A stretch of DNA of 64,000 nucleotides. It comes from Mergibacter septicus. GTDB lineage: Bacteria > Pseudomonadota > Gammaproteobacteria > Enterobacterales > Pasteurellaceae. The stretch's first letter is position 1; each line of letters opens with the position of its first letter. Positions 38,059-48,544 of this stretch are shown here, one piece after another. The stretch spans positions 310,001 through 374,000 of the forward strand of contig NZ_CP022013.1 of assembly GCF_003265225.1 (NCBI RefSeq), written 5' to 3'. A program made the translations under genes and the position numbers. A model generated the notes under the pieces. The model did no database searches. It worked only from the letters and a program-made list of their open reading frames with translations, and was not told the origin of the DNA.

Positions 38059-38754
38059 ATGAAAAAATTACTGATAGCAATCCTTTTTAGTGCGATTTGT
38101 AGTGCTGGAATGGCTAATGATATTAATGCGAACTTAAAAAGCGAGTTAACCAAGTTAGGGATAACGGATGTTGAAATTAAAGATTCACCTATCGCTGGTT
38201 TAAAAACAGCAATTACCGAACGTGGTATTTTATATCTCAGTGATAATGGTAAATATATTTTACAAGGTAATCTATACCAGTTGACTGAGAAAGGACCAGT
38301 CGATGTTGCCAGTAAGCTTTTATTAGAACGCCTGAATAGCTTTGCAAATGAAATGATTGTTTTTCCAGCAAAAAATCAGAAATATGTTGCAAATGTTTTT
38401 TTAGATACCACTTGTCATTATTGCCATATTTTGTTTGCAAAACGTAAAGAATATAATGATTTAGGAATCACATTACGTTTTTTAGCTTTCCCACGAGCAG
38501 GGCTTGATAGCCAAGCAGCAAAACAAATGGAAGCAATTTGGGCAGCAAAAGATCCTGTATTTGCCTTAACGCAAGCGGAAGATAATGGCAAATTACCTAC
38601 AGTGCTAAAAGAGCCTAAAATAGTGAAAGCACATTATGCTTTAGGATTACAATATAGTGTAAGAGGAACACCAACAATCGTGCTAGATAATGGAGAAGTA
38701 ATTGGTGGGTATTTACCACCAGATGAATTACTTAAAGTATTTCAAGAAAAATAG
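38059..38754 (+). CDS. dsbC: DsbC, periplasmic disulfide isomerase
   Basis: Product of 231 residues from the ATG at 38059 (AGGA nine bases upstream; an ATG at 38050 abuts it). The signal peptide is KKLLIAILFSAICSAGMA. An N-terminal dimerisation domain precedes a thioredoxin fold with active site CHYC (119-122) and the cis-proline loop RGTPTIV. It reshuffles wrong disulfides in the periplasm, kept reduced by DsbD. Upstream of recJ, a conserved pairing. Confidence 0.95.
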   Translation: MKKLLIAILFSAICSAGMANDINANLKSELTKLGITDVEIKDSPIAGLKTAITERGILYLSDNGKYILQGNLYQLTEKGPVDVASKLLLERLNSFANEMIVFPAKNQKYVANVFLDTTCHYCHILFAKRKEYNDLGITLRFLAFPRAGLDSQAAKQMEAIWAAKDPVFALTQAEDNGKLPTVLKEPKIVKAHYALGLQYSVRGTPTIVLDNGEVIGGYLPPDELLKVFQEK

Positions 38755-38800
38755 TCTATATTTTCAATAGCTTTTGTCTATAATATTTCAAGGTTAGAAT

Positions 38801-38831
38801 AAAATACCGAGATCATCGGTATTTTATTTTT
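38801..38831 (+). terminator. Rho-independent terminator after dsbC
   Basis: AAAATACCGA (38801-38810) and TCGGTATTTT (38816-38825) form a perfect 10-bp stem with loop GATCA, followed by ATTTTTG. It separates dsbC from recJ. Confidence 0.82.
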
Positions 38832-38888
38832 GTGTTTATTGTTCTGATCTTTTTTGTTTTGTTGATCAGAGAGTCATTGGAAATCAGT

Positions 38889-40652
38889 GTGAAAAAAACT
38901 ATTCGTCGCCGTTCCGTGCAAAATATTCCTGTATTGAGTGGTAATCCATTGCTGGATCGCCTCTATGCAGCCAGAGGAATACAAAATGCTACCCAGTTAG
39001 AGTTAAGTCTCACGGCTTTATTATCGCCCGTGAGTTTGAAAAATTTAGAGCAAGCGGTAGCATTATTGATTAACGCATTTAAACAGCAACAACAGATAGT
39101 TATTTCAGGTGATTTTGATGCAGATGGTGCGACAAGTACAGCATTAGCCGTGCTTGGCTTACGCAGTTTTGGTTTTCAGAAAGTAGATTATTTAGTCCCT
39201 AATCGTTTTGAACAAGGCTATGGTTTAAGTGTTTCAGTTGCACAAGAAGCTATTGAGAAAGGGGTTGAGTTATTAATTACAGTTGATAATGGTATTTCTT
39301 CCTTTGAGGGAATCGCTTTTCTGAAAAAACAGGGGGTATCAGTTTTAGTTACCGATCACCACCTACCAGCTGAACAGTTACCTGAAGCGGATGCAATAGT
39401 TAACCCGAATTTATCGGATTGTACTTTTCCGTCTAAATCCTTGGCAGGCGTGGGAGTAACCTTTTATCTTTTAGCGGCATTGCGGGCAGGAATGCAAAAA
39501 GCAGGATTATTTATCCAACAACCACCGCCTAATTTAGCGACTTTGCTTGATCTTGTTGCATTGGGAACTGTTGCTGATGTTGTGCCATTAGATCAGAATA
39601 ATCGTATTTTAGTTTCTCAAGGATTACAACGTATTAAAAATGGTTTTTGCCGTTGTGGTATTAAAGCGTTGGTTGAAGTATCACAACGTAATCTTGCAAA
39701 TTTAACCGCCACCGATCTAGGATTTGCAATTGCACCACGCCTTAATGCTGCAGGTCGTTTAGATAATATGTCGATTGGAGTAGAGCTATTACTAGCTGAA
39801 AGTATGGAGCAAGCAAGAGCCTTAGCTTTAGATCTCGATCAATTAAACCAAACTCGTAAAGAGATTGAGCAAGGAATGAAGGCTGAAGCTATCAGAATTT
39901 GCCAAAACCTCGCTGCCATATCGCCATTACTAGATGATAAGCAGCAACAAACTACTCAATTACCAGTCGGCTTAACCTTGTATCAAGCTGACTGGCATCA
40001 AGGAGTTTTAGGTATTTTAGCAGCTAGAATTAAGGATAAATATCATCGCCCTGTTATTGCCTTTGCACAAGAAAATCAGGAAAACAGCAGTGAACTATTA
40101 TTAAAAGGTTCTGCACGTTCAATTAATGGGGTACATATGCGGGATCTTTTAGAGCGGATTGATACGCTTTATCCAAATTTAATTTTAAAATTTGGTGGGC
40201 ACGCAATGGCGGCAGGATTAAGCATTCGAGCTAGTGATTTTGAACGTTTTTCCACTGTATTTAACCAAGTTACAGCACAGTTTTTAGATCAAGATAGTTT
40301 AACAGGGGTGATTGAGAGCGATGGGGAACTCTCTGCATTTGAATTAAATTTAAATACGGCAGAACTGTTACAGCAGGCAGGACCGTGGGGACAACATTTT
40401 CCAGAGCCAGTTTTTGATGGTGAATTTAGAATTTTACAGCAACGTTTAGTTGGTGGTAAGCATTTAAAAATGTTATTAGAACCGATGAATGGTGGCGATT
40501 TACTTGATGCAATTTGGTTTAATATCGATCTAGGATTATATCCTGATAATTCGATTAAAAGTGCAAAAATTGCTTATAAATTAGAGATAAATGAGTTTCG
40601 AGGTAATCGACAGATACAATTATTAGTCAGTTATCTTGAACCACTTGATTAA
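38889..40652 (+). CDS. recJ: RecJ, single-strand-specific 5'-3' exonuclease
   Basis: Product of 587 residues from the GTG at 38889; the sequence then starts VKKTIRRRSV, which lines up with the Haemophilus start MKKQIKRREV. The DHH phosphoesterase core has ISGDFDADGATSTALAVLGL, VTVDNGISSFEG-type and VTDHHLP motifs, and the DHHA1 domain has KFGGHAMAAGLSI. It degrades 5' ends in RecF recombination and mismatch repair. It follows the dsbC terminator by about 60 bases, but I see no strong promoter there. Confidence 0.95.
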   Translation: MKKTIRRRSVQNIPVLSGNPLLDRLYAARGIQNATQLELSLTALLSPVSLKNLEQAVALLINAFKQQQQIVISGDFDADGATSTALAVLGLRSFGFQKVDYLVPNRFEQGYGLSVSVAQEAIEKGVELLITVDNGISSFEGIAFLKKQGVSVLVTDHHLPAEQLPEADAIVNPNLSDCTFPSKSLAGVGVTFYLLAALRAGMQKAGLFIQQPPPNLATLLDLVALGTVADVVPLDQNNRILVSQGLQRIKNGFCRCGIKALVEVSQRNLANLTATDLGFAIAPRLNAAGRLDNMSIGVELLLAESMEQARALALDLDQLNQTRKEIEQGMKAEAIRICQNLAAISPLLDDKQQQTTQLPVGLTLYQADWHQGVLGILAARIKDKYHRPVIAFAQENQENSSELLLKGSARSINGVHMRDLLERIDTLYPNLILKFGGHAMAAGLSIRASDFERFSTVFNQVTAQFLDQDSLTGVIESDGELSAFELNLNTAELLQQAGPWGQHFPEPVFDGEFRILQQRLVGGKHLKMLLEPMNGGDLLDAIWFNIDLGLYPDNSIKSAKIAYKLEINEFRGNRQIQLLVSYLEPLD

Positions 40653-40698
40653 CCTATTTAATATATCGACCATTATCAATATAGTGAGGTGAAATAAG

Positions 40699-41346
40699 AT
40701 GAAATTAAACTATTTTTTATTTCTAGTATTAGCCGTTTTATTGCCTTTAAAAGCGATTGGTGAAACGTATCAATTTGAATCAGGGAAAGATTTTCAAACT
40801 TACAAAATGCCAATCGGGCAGGCAATTTTGCCAAATGGAAAAGTACCTATCCAATTTTTCTTTCAATATAATTGCCAACCGTGTTTGACCGCATCAGATA
40901 ATTTGAGATTATATCTCAAACAATATAGCGATAAAGTATCAATAGATAATATCCCTGCTGCCGTGAAAGATGAAGAAGCCCACGCTAAGATCTATTATGC
41001 TTTGAAAAGTGTAAAAGGCAGTGGTATTGCGGATCTACTACTGTTTGATAGTACATATGCAGATAAAAATAGTAAATACACTGAAACCTTTAGCAACTGG
41101 TTACAACGTCATAGTATTAACCAAGATTCTGTTGAAGAAGCAATTAATTCTCCATCAGTATTATTGGAAACCAAACAGGCTATTGAGAATACTCAAAAAT
41201 ATGGGGTAGTTACTGTACCTTTTGCAGTGGTTGGTGGGCGTTATGTGTTGACTAAGAGTACCTTATTTAACAGTGATTATACGACTGACGTGTTAAATTT
41301 TTTAGTCAATAAATTACACGAACAAGAAAAAGAAGTGAAAAATTAA
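40699..41346 (+). CDS. DsbA-like periplasmic thiol oxidoreductase with CQPC active site
   Basis: Product of 215 residues. A signal peptide ([19 protein letters not shown]) is followed by a DsbA-type thioredoxin fold with a helical insertion. The active site is CQPC (C59-C62) in FQYNCQPC, and the cis-proline loop is VTVPF (P174). Typical DsbA has CPHC, so this is a divergent member whose redox role may differ. The C-terminus is highly charged. It lies 46 bases after recJ and 17 before mtnN. Seen: fold motifs. Inferred: oxidase or reductase role. Confidence 0.8.
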   Translation: MKLNYFLFLVLAVLLPLKAIGETYQFESGKDFQTYKMPIGQAILPNGKVPIQFFFQYNCQPCLTASDNLRLYLKQYSDKVSIDNIPAAVKDEEAHAKIYYALKSVKGSGIADLLLFDSTYADKNSKYTETFSNWLQRHSINQDSVEEAINSPSVLLETKQAIENTQKYGVVTVPFAVVGGRYVLTKSTLFNSDYTTDVLNFLVNKLHEQEKEVKN

Positions 41347-41363
41347 TAAAAGTAAGGACATTT

Positions 41364-42053
41364 ATGGCGATTGGTATTGTTGGTGCGATGGCACAAGAAG
41401 TAGAGATTTTACGTAGTTTAATTGAAGGCTGCCGTACGACAGAGATTGCAGGCAGCAAAATTTTCCAAGGTAAAATTAATGGTAAAGATGTTGCTTTATT
41501 GCAATCAGGGATAGGCAAAGTTGCCGCAGCGGCAGGGACAACAGCATTGATTTTAACCGCTAAGCCAAGTTGTATTATTAATACGGGATCGGCTGGTGGA
41601 CTGGCAACTCAATTAAATATAGGTGATATTGTTATTTCTGATCAAGTCGCTCACCACGATGCCGATGTAACCGCTTTTGGCTATGCAAAAGGGCAATTAC
41701 CTGCTTGTCCAGCAGCATTTCGTGCCGATTCAAATTTAATCTCTTTAGCTAAACAAGTGGTTACAGATCAGGGACATAATGCAGTTGAAGGAATGATCTG
41801 TTCGGGGGATCAATTTATTAATGGTGAAAAAGCAATTCAACGGATTCGGCAGGATTTTCCAACTGCAATCGCAGTAGAAATGGAAGCTGCTGCAATTGCT
41901 CAAGTTTGCACTGCCTTTCATTTACCTTTTGTCGTTGTGCGTGCGATTTCTGATGTGGCTGATAAGGTTTCTCATCTCAGTTTTGATGAATTTTTACCTT
42001 TAGCAGCAAAAAATTCATCTAGCATTGTGTTGTCAATGTTAGCTAAGCTTTAA
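41364..42053 (+). CDS. mtnN: MtnN, 5'-methylthioadenosine/S-adenosylhomocysteine nucleosidase
   Basis: Product of 229 residues. Catalytic residues appear as E12 ([16 protein letters not shown]), the second Glu in [10 protein letters not shown] and the Asp in RAISDVADK. It splits MTA and SAH to adenine and a sugar thioether, feeding methionine salvage and the AI-2 pathway. It is the last core gene before the VbhA-Fic pair. Confidence 0.97.
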   Translation: MAIGIVGAMAQEVEILRSLIEGCRTTEIAGSKIFQGKINGKDVALLQSGIGKVAAAAGTTALILTAKPSCIINTGSAGGLATQLNIGDIVISDQVAHHDADVTAFGYAKGQLPACPAAFRADSNLISLAKQVVTDQGHNAVEGMICSGDQFINGEKAIQRIRQDFPTAIAVEMEAAAIAQVCTAFHLPFVVVRAISDVADKVSHLSFDEFLPLAAKNSSSIVLSMLAKL

Positions 42054-42100
42054 ATCAATTTTAATCTTTTGAGATATTTTAAGACATTGTTGATTTCTAC

Positions 42101-42129
42101 TGATCTAGATTTTAAAAAAATCTAGATCA
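42101..42129. terminator. Perfect hairpin after mtnN
   Basis: TGATCTAGATTTT (42101-42113) and AAAATCTAGATCA (42117-42129) form a perfect 13-bp stem with an AAA loop, 48 bases after mtnN. A clean T-run is missing (AATTTAATTTT follows), so the hairpin may be a weak terminator or an operator. Confidence 0.55.
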
Positions 42130-42377
42130 ATTTAATTTTATCGTAATAGATCCATCTAGGGTTTATAGTCAAATAGGACGAAAATCTCTATTTAATACGG
42201 ATGATTTGAACTCTCCACTTAAACCTAGTCAGGCTGATTTTGACACAGTTTTAGAGCACGATGATATTGTTCTCCAAGTAAAAGAAATTAATCATAATTT
42301 GTATTTTTTCTATTTGTGTAATGTGTATAATTTGATTGTTCTTTATAGTTGTAATTTTCAATTAAAGGAGGGAAATT
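42130..42377 (+). promoter_or_regulatory. Upstream region of the vbhA-fic pair
   Basis: AT-rich, non-coding stretch. It holds a TATAAT at 42326-42331 without a good -35 box, and a perfect Shine-Dalgarno AAGGAGG six bases before the antitoxin ATG at 42378. The remainder shows nothing I can name. Confidence 0.45.
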
Positions 42378-42563
42378 ATGATTTCTGAAACTGAAAAAGA
42401 AGCTAGACGGGAAGCTGTTGAATACGCAAAATCTAGTGTGGGATTGGAAGGAATTACGCTATCTCAAGAGTTGCTAGATATTGCTGATAAATATGTTGAG
42501 GGGTTACTTACTAGGGAGGAATTTACTAGAGAATATATTACAGCAGTAAAAGCTGGAGTATAG
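42378..42563 (+). CDS. VbhA-type antitoxin
   Basis: Product of 61 residues, all helical. The Fic-inhibition motif [S/T]xxxE[G/N] appears as SVGLEG with S20, E24 and G25. The Glu of this motif blocks ATP gamma-phosphate binding in partner Fic proteins. The rest (LDIADKYVEGLLTREEFTRE) resembles the VbhA antitoxin tail. It ends one base before the Fic toxin ATG, a tight antitoxin-first operon with a very strong ribosome-binding site (AAGGAGG). Confidence 0.88.
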   Translation: MISETEKEARREAVEYAKSSVGLEGITLSQELLDIADKYVEGLLTREEFTREYITAVKAGV

Positions 42564-42564
42564 T

Positions 42565-43245
42565 ATGAGCAAAGGCTATTCTGAAGAAGAAATAAAGGAT
42601 AAGTTATCATTTATCCGTTTATCAGAATTAAGAGAAAAGCCTATAAAAGGTAATTTTGATTTAGAGCATTTAAAGAAAATTAATGCTTATATTTTTCAGG
42701 ATAGTCCAAATGTCGCAGGAAAATTTAGATCTGAAGTTTGTAGTAATGAGTTGTGGCAGAAAAATCGTACTTATCCGAAGTTTGGTGTAATTACTGTCTG
42801 TTACAGTCCGATGGATAAAAAAAGTATAAAAGACGCTGAAAATGTGTTGAGTTCTATAAATATAGAACGTATGAAGGGATTGAATCAAAGCGGGTTAGCT
42901 AAAGAAATTTCTGATATATATAAAATGCTTGATCATTTCCACCCATTCCCAGATGGAAATAGCAGAACTCTTCGAGAATTTACTCGGACGCTATCTGAGG
43001 AAGTAGGGTTTAAATTAGATTGGTCTAAAAATTCTCAACAAGAAATTTATTTAGCCAGAGATTTTGAGGTAAATTCAATCACTTTGTCAAAAGTTTCTGA
43101 CCAAAATCAAAAATATTTTCTTATGGATGAAATTGATGCTATTTTAAAGCACCCTCAATATAAACCATTGGAAAGTATTATTAATAATTCTTTAAGCCCA
43201 TTAGTACAGCAGAAATCAAAGAAAACAAAAGTGTTTTTCTTTTAA
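42565..43245 (+). CDS. Fic-domain toxin (probable AMP-transferase)
   Basis: Product of 226 residues: one Fic domain. The catalytic loop HPFPDGNSRTLR spans 126-137, with the base H126, D130, N132 and R134 preserved; the usual GNGR is GNSR here. The flap/substrate region GKFRSEVCSNELW is present (52-64). Free-standing Fic toxins with a VbhA partner AMPylate cellular targets such as gyrase ParE/GyrB in characterised cases; the target here is unknown. The C-terminus is short and Lys-rich (QQKSKKTKVFFF), with no BID secretion domain. The gene lies just upstream of tRNA-Ser. Confidence 0.9.
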   Translation: MSKGYSEEEIKDKLSFIRLSELREKPIKGNFDLEHLKKINAYIFQDSPNVAGKFRSEVCSNELWQKNRTYPKFGVITVCYSPMDKKSIKDAENVLSSINIERMKGLNQSGLAKEISDIYKMLDHFHPFPDGNSRTLREFTRTLSEEVGFKLDWSKNSQQEIYLARDFEVNSITLSKVSDQNQKYFLMDEIDAILKHPQYKPLESIINNSLSPLVQQKSKKTKVFFF

Positions 43246-43295
43246 GCGAAAACGGGTTAAAAAATAGCAGCGAGAGAAAAATATCTGAAAATAAC

Positions 43296-43324
43296 TTGAC
43301 GATTTCTGCGAAAATTCTTATATT
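43296..43324 (+). promoter_or_regulatory. Putative sigma-70 promoter of tRNA-Ser
   Basis: -35 TTGACG (43296-43301), 17-base spacer, -10 TATATT (43319-43324), 24 bases before the tRNA. It may also feed the mla operon, which starts 22 bases after the tRNA. Confidence 0.65.
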
Positions 43325-43348
43325 TACCAGCCTTAAAAGTCCTTTAAC

Positions 43349-43438
43349 GGTGAGGTGTCCGAGTGGTTGAAGGAGCACGCCTGGAAAGCGTGTATGTGCG
43401 AAAGTGCATCAAGGGTTCAAATCCCTTTCTCACCGCCA
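43349..43438 (+). tRNA. tRNA-Ser (anticodon GGA)
   Basis: A 90-base class II tRNA: acceptor arm GGTGAGG with CTCACC, long variable arm (GTGCGAAAGTGCA), anticodon stem CACGC/GCGTG with loop CTGGAAA giving GGA, T arm AGGGTTCAAATCCCT, and encoded CCA. It reads UCC and UCU serine codons. Confidence 0.96.
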
Positions 43439-43460
43439 TTCTGAAAATGAAGCATCTGCA

Positions 43461-44252
43461 ATGAGTGAGAGATTAGTTGAAGTCAAGAATCTCACCTTTA
43501 AACGTGGTGAACGAGTCATCTATCAAGGGTTAAATTTACATATAACCAAAGGTAAAATTACCGCAATTATGGGGCCGTCAGGAATAGGAAAAACCACGCT
43601 ATTAAAACTTATTGGCGGACAACTCTTGCCTGAATCAGGGCAGATCCTTTTTGATGGAACAGATATTTGCCAAATGTCTTTGTCCTCTCTCTACAAAGCT
43701 CGAGAAAGAATGGGAATGTTATTCCAATCTGGTGCGTTATTTAGCGATCTTTCTACTTTCGATAATGTTGCTTTTCCTCTCAGAGAACATACAAATCTCC
43801 CTGAAGTACTTATTCGTAAAATTGTTTTAATGAAACTGCAAGCCGTAGGATTGCGTGGTGTCGCTGAGTTAATGCCAAATCAATTATCTGGAGGAATGGC
43901 AAGACGAGTTGCATTAGCTAGAGCTATCGCATTAGATCCTGATCTCATTATGTATGATGAACCATTTACAGGACAAGACCCGATTAGTATGGGGGTGATT
44001 GTTAGTTTAATTAAACGCTTAAATCAAATAATGAACTTGACCTCAATAATTGTTTCACACGATGTTACAGAAGTAATGAGTATAGCTGATTATGCTTATA
44101 TTATTGCGGATAAAGGTGTTATTGCAGAAGGCACGCCACAACAGCTGCACACTAGCCAAAATCCTCAGGTGATACAATTTCTATCTGGACAAGCAGATGG
44201 TCCTGTACAATTTCATTATCCTGCAAAACCTTATATTGAGGAGTTATTCTAA
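43461..44252 (+). CDS. mlaF: MlaF, phospholipid transport ABC ATPase
   Basis: Product of 263 residues from the ATG at 43461; the frame is open into the tRNA but the protein should start [13 protein letters not shown]. Walker A is [10 protein letters not shown], the signature [14 protein letters not shown], and Walker B LIMYDEPF. It drives lipid movement between outer and inner membranes with MlaE, MlaD and MlaB. No clear ribosome site precedes the ATG; a five-codon mini reading frame (ATG at 43448) ends in a TGA that overlaps it. Confidence 0.95.
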   Translation: MSERLVEVKNLTFKRGERVIYQGLNLHITKGKITAIMGPSGIGKTTLLKLIGGQLLPESGQILFDGTDICQMSLSSLYKARERMGMLFQSGALFSDLSTFDNVAFPLREHTNLPEVLIRKIVLMKLQAVGLRGVAELMPNQLSGGMARRVALARAIALDPDLIMYDEPFTGQDPISMGVIVSLIKRLNQIMNLTSIIVSHDVTEVMSIADYAYIIADKGVIAEGTPQQLHTSQNPQVIQFLSGQADGPVQFHYPAKPYIEELF

Positions 44253-45046
44253 TGTTAGCGTTTATTTTGCAGAAAATTACAGGCTTAGGGGAAAAGGTTA
44301 TTCATTTTATTACTATGTTAGGGCGATCAGCCTTAATGCTTAGCGGAGCGTTAATCGGACGCCCACAATGGAAGAAAAACTTTCCTTTAATTATCAAACA
44401 ATTATATGTTTTAGGCGTACAATCTCTTTTAATTATTTTACTTTCTGGTCTATTCATTGGTATGGTTTTGGGATTACAAGGCTATATCGTATTAGTCGAT
44501 TTTTCAGCTGAAACGAGCTTGGGGCAATTAGTTTCTTTATCTTTATTAAGAGAACTAGGGCCAGTGGTAACAGCATTATTGTTTGCTGGACGAGCAGGTT
44601 CAGCCTTGACGGCTGAAATTGGCTTAATGAAAGCAACCGAACAGTTATCTAGTTTAGAAATGATGGCAGTTAATCCGCTACGCCGTATTATCGCACCACG
44701 TTTTTGGGCAGGCGTTATAGCTATGCCAATTCTTGCGATAATTTTTGTTGCCGTAGGCATTTTAGGTGGTGCATTAGTTGGTGTAGAGTGGAAAGGAGTT
44801 GATAGTGGCAGTTTTTGGTCTGTGATGCAAAATACTGTTCAGTGGGGATATGATATTGGCAACGGGATTATTAAAAGTATCTTTTTTGCAATTGCGGTTG
44901 TCTGGATAGCATTATTTAATGGCTATGATGCGATTCCCACCTCTGAAGGTATCAGCCAAGCGACAACAAAAACTGTTGTTTATGCCTCTTTAGCGGTATT
45001 AGGTTTAGATTTTGTGCTAACGGCAGTAATGTTTGGTGGCAGTTAA
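44252..45046 (+). CDS. mlaE: MlaE, phospholipid transport permease
   Basis: Product of 264 residues with about five membrane segments and the MlaE family stretch [39 protein letters not shown]. Permease of the inner-membrane Mla complex. The ATG overlaps the mlaF stop (TAATG). The ending [11 protein letters not shown] is typical. Confidence 0.96.
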   Translation: MLAFILQKITGLGEKVIHFITMLGRSALMLSGALIGRPQWKKNFPLIIKQLYVLGVQSLLIILLSGLFIGMVLGLQGYIVLVDFSAETSLGQLVSLSLLRELGPVVTALLFAGRAGSALTAEIGLMKATEQLSSLEMMAVNPLRRIIAPRFWAGVIAMPILAIIFVAVGILGGALVGVEWKGVDSGSFWSVMQNTVQWGYDIGNGIIKSIFFAIAVVWIALFNGYDAIPTSEGISQATTKTVVYASLAVLGLDFVLTAVMFGGS

Positions 45047-45103
45047 GGTGAGTATAGAAAAAATAAGTAAATTGGTTAGATGTTACTTAGAAAATAGGGA
45101 AAG

Positions 45104-45580
45104 ATGATGAGAAATTTAGTCAAATATGAGTTTTGGGTTGGAATATTTCTATTATTAGGTATAGCAGCTTTGGTTTTTTTAGGCTTAAAAGTTGCGAATA
45201 TTCAAAGTTTTAGCCAAGGAAAGACCTATCAAATTGAAGCCGTATTTGACAATATCGGTGGTTTAAAAGTACGTTCTCCACTAAAGCTTGGTGGCGTGGT
45301 CATTGGGCGAGTGAGTGCTATTAGTTTAGATCCAAAAACTTATCTACCATTAGTAAAGATCAATATTGCTCAAGAGTATGATAAGATTCCAGAAAATAGT
45401 TCGTTATCAATTAAAACTTCGGGCTTATTAGGCGAACAATATGTGGCATTGAATCTTGGCTTTGATGATGGTGAAACGCCGATGTTAAAAAATGGCAGTA
45501 AGGTGGTAGATACCAAATCTGCTTTAGTGTTAGAGGATTTAATCGGACAATTTTTATACGGGAATAAAAGTAACAACTGA
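45104..45580 (+). CDS. mlaD: MlaD, MCE-domain lipid-binding protein
   Basis: Product of 158 residues: one N-terminal membrane anchor (EFWVGIFLLLGIAALVFLGL) and one MCE domain (YQIEAVFDNIGGLKVRSPLK, LLGEQYVALN). It forms a periplasmic hexameric ring on MlaFEB. Start at 45104 or the adjacent ATG at 45107 (both follow AGGGAAAG). Confidence 0.95.
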   Translation: MMRNLVKYEFWVGIFLLLGIAALVFLGLKVANIQSFSQGKTYQIEAVFDNIGGLKVRSPLKLGGVVIGRVSAISLDPKTYLPLVKINIAQEYDKIPENSSLSIKTSGLLGEQYVALNLGFDDGETPMLKNGSKVVDTKSALVLEDLIGQFLYGNKSNN

Positions 45581-45617
45581 TTGAACAATAGGGTTAGTGG
45601 TCGTTTAGGAGGGGAAT

Positions 45618-46259
45618 ATGAATAGCGTTTTACGGAAAATGGGAGCATTTTTTCTTGTCTCTATGGTGTTGTTAGGACTAGGGCAAGTAGTAAGGGCAAA
45701 CGAATTGACGCCAGAACAGTTAATGCAGCAAACTGCAGATAAATTGTTTGGTGACATTAAAGAAAATCAAGCTAAGATAAAACAAGATCCTAATTACTTA
45801 CGTCAAATTGTCCGCCAAGATCTGATGCCTTATGTTCATTATAAATATGCTGGTTCTTTAGTTTTAGGTGCATATTTTAGATCGACTTCACCTGAACAGA
45901 GAGAACCGTTTTTTAATGCTTTTCAGCAATTTATTGAACAAACTTATGCTCAAGCATTAACCTTATACCATAATCAAAAAATTATTATTGAAAAACCGAA
46001 AGCGACCAATTCAGATAGTAATATTAGTGTGATCCGAGTGGTAGTCGTAGATGGCAATAAGCAGAATAACTTAGATTTTTACTGGCGTAAAAATACCCGT
46101 ACTGGAGAATGGCAAGTTTACGATATGGCGGCAGAAGGGGTGAGTATGATTGCTACCAAACAGAAAGAATGGGCGCCGATTTTGCGTAAAGAAGGGATTG
46201 AAACCTTAACTAAACAGATAGAAAAATCAGCAAAAGATCCTATTGTATTTAGTAAATAA
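45618..46259 (+). CDS. mlaC: MlaC, periplasmic phospholipid shuttle
   Basis: Product of 213 residues with a signal peptide (MGAFFLVSMVLLGLGQVVRA) and the MlaC/Ttg2D fold (LRQIVRQDLMPYVHYKYAGS, FQQFIEQTYAQALTLYHNQ, WQVYDMAAEGVSMI). It carries lipids across the periplasm between the outer-membrane MlaA and the inner-membrane MlaD. AGGAGG lies close upstream. Confidence 0.95.
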   Translation: MNSVLRKMGAFFLVSMVLLGLGQVVRANELTPEQLMQQTADKLFGDIKENQAKIKQDPNYLRQIVRQDLMPYVHYKYAGSLVLGAYFRSTSPEQREPFFNAFQQFIEQTYAQALTLYHNQKIIIEKPKATNSDSNISVIRVVVVDGNKQNNLDFYWRKNTRTGEWQVYDMAAEGVSMIATKQKEWAPILRKEGIETLTKQIEKSAKDPIVFSK

Positions 46260-46267
46260 GGGTGAAT

Positions 46268-46588
46268 ATGGTGGCATTACAGTGGGAAATAGAGTCAGCA
46301 GAAACACAAAATCAGATTAATTTAAAAGGTGATTTAACACGTTTCACGCTATTTCCCTTATGGCAACAACGTCAACAAATCCTAGCCACACTTCAAGCTA
46401 ATTCAAAGATTATTTGGAATCTGATTGGTATACAGCAAATTGATTCAGCGGGATTTGCTTTTTTATGTGAGTTGCTAGTGGCAAGTGCTAAAACAGGTGC
46501 AAGTGTTAAGATCACACAAGTTCCTAATCAATGTGAAATGTTGGCAGACTTATTTGATTTGACTGAATTATTTCAGACATTTCGCTAA
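46268..46588 (+). CDS. mlaB: MlaB, STAS-domain Mla subunit
   Basis: Product of 106 residues, a STAS domain with LIGIQQIDSAGFAFLCELL. It binds MlaF and stimulates its ATPase. The ATG at 46268 is chosen because AAGGG lies five bases upstream; the GTG at 46262 overlaps that site. Confidence 0.92.
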   Translation: MVALQWEIESAETQNQINLKGDLTRFTLFPLWQQRQQILATLQANSKIIWNLIGIQQIDSAGFAFLCELLVASAKTGASVKITQVPNQCEMLADLFDLTELFQTFR

Positions 46589-46620
46589 TTTATTCAATGA
46601 TTTAAGGTAAGTAAAAACTT

Positions 46621-48161
<1,541 letters not shown>

Positions 48162-48213
48162 TACTTGCAGAATAGTTTTCTTGAATTGACCGCTTCTGAA
48201 AAGGGGAAAGATT

Positions 48214-48468
48214 ATGTTAGATCCAAAAAAAATAGAAGATATTGCACGCCAAATTCACAATAATTTACCGCAAGGGATTAAGAATTTAGGGCAAGATTTT
48301 GAAAGTAAAATTAAACAGATTTTACAAGCTCAACTAGCAAAACTTGATGTAGTGAATCGAGAAGAATTTGATGTGCAGACCCAAGTTTTATTGCGGACAC
48401 GTCAAAAATTAACTGAGTTAGAAAAAAAAGTAGAACAGTTAATAGAACAACAAACTAAAGCCGAATAA
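48214..48468 (+). CDS. ubiK: UbiK, ubiquinone biosynthesis accessory factor
   Basis: Product of 84 residues of the BMFP/YqiC type: helical, [20 protein letters not shown], then a C-terminal coiled coil ([20 protein letters not shown]). It assists the Ubi complex with UbiJ. The window's UbiH and UbiI are its likely enzyme partners. Terminator after the gene. Confidence 0.92.
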   Translation: MLDPKKIEDIARQIHNNLPQGIKNLGQDFESKIKQILQAQLAKLDVVNREEFDVQTQVLLRTRQKLTELEKKVEQLIEQQTKAE

Positions 48469-48495
48469 TTTCGCTATAGATCCCTTTGATTTAAA

Positions 48496-48527
48496 AACAC
48501 TACTGATGTTAAGTAGTGTTTTTTTTG
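48496..48527 (+). terminator. Rho-independent terminator after ubiK
   Basis: AACACTACT (48496-48504) and AGTAGTGTT (48512-48520), perfect 9-bp stem, then six more T's. It ends the mla-murA-ubiK region and lies opposite the yhdE end. Confidence 0.88.
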
Positions 48528-48544
48528 TTAAAAAAGATACTGAA

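Noticed and set aside
40699-41346. Reading the CQPC protein as a broken dsbA
   Set aside because: Signal peptide, active site, cis-proline and length are all intact, so it is a divergent but whole gene.
42206-42388. 60-codon frame before vbhA
   Set aside because: TTG start, no ribosome site, second half is AT-rich and covers the vbhA promoter and Shine-Dalgarno. The first ~30 residues look somewhat protein-like, so a gene remnant cannot be excluded.
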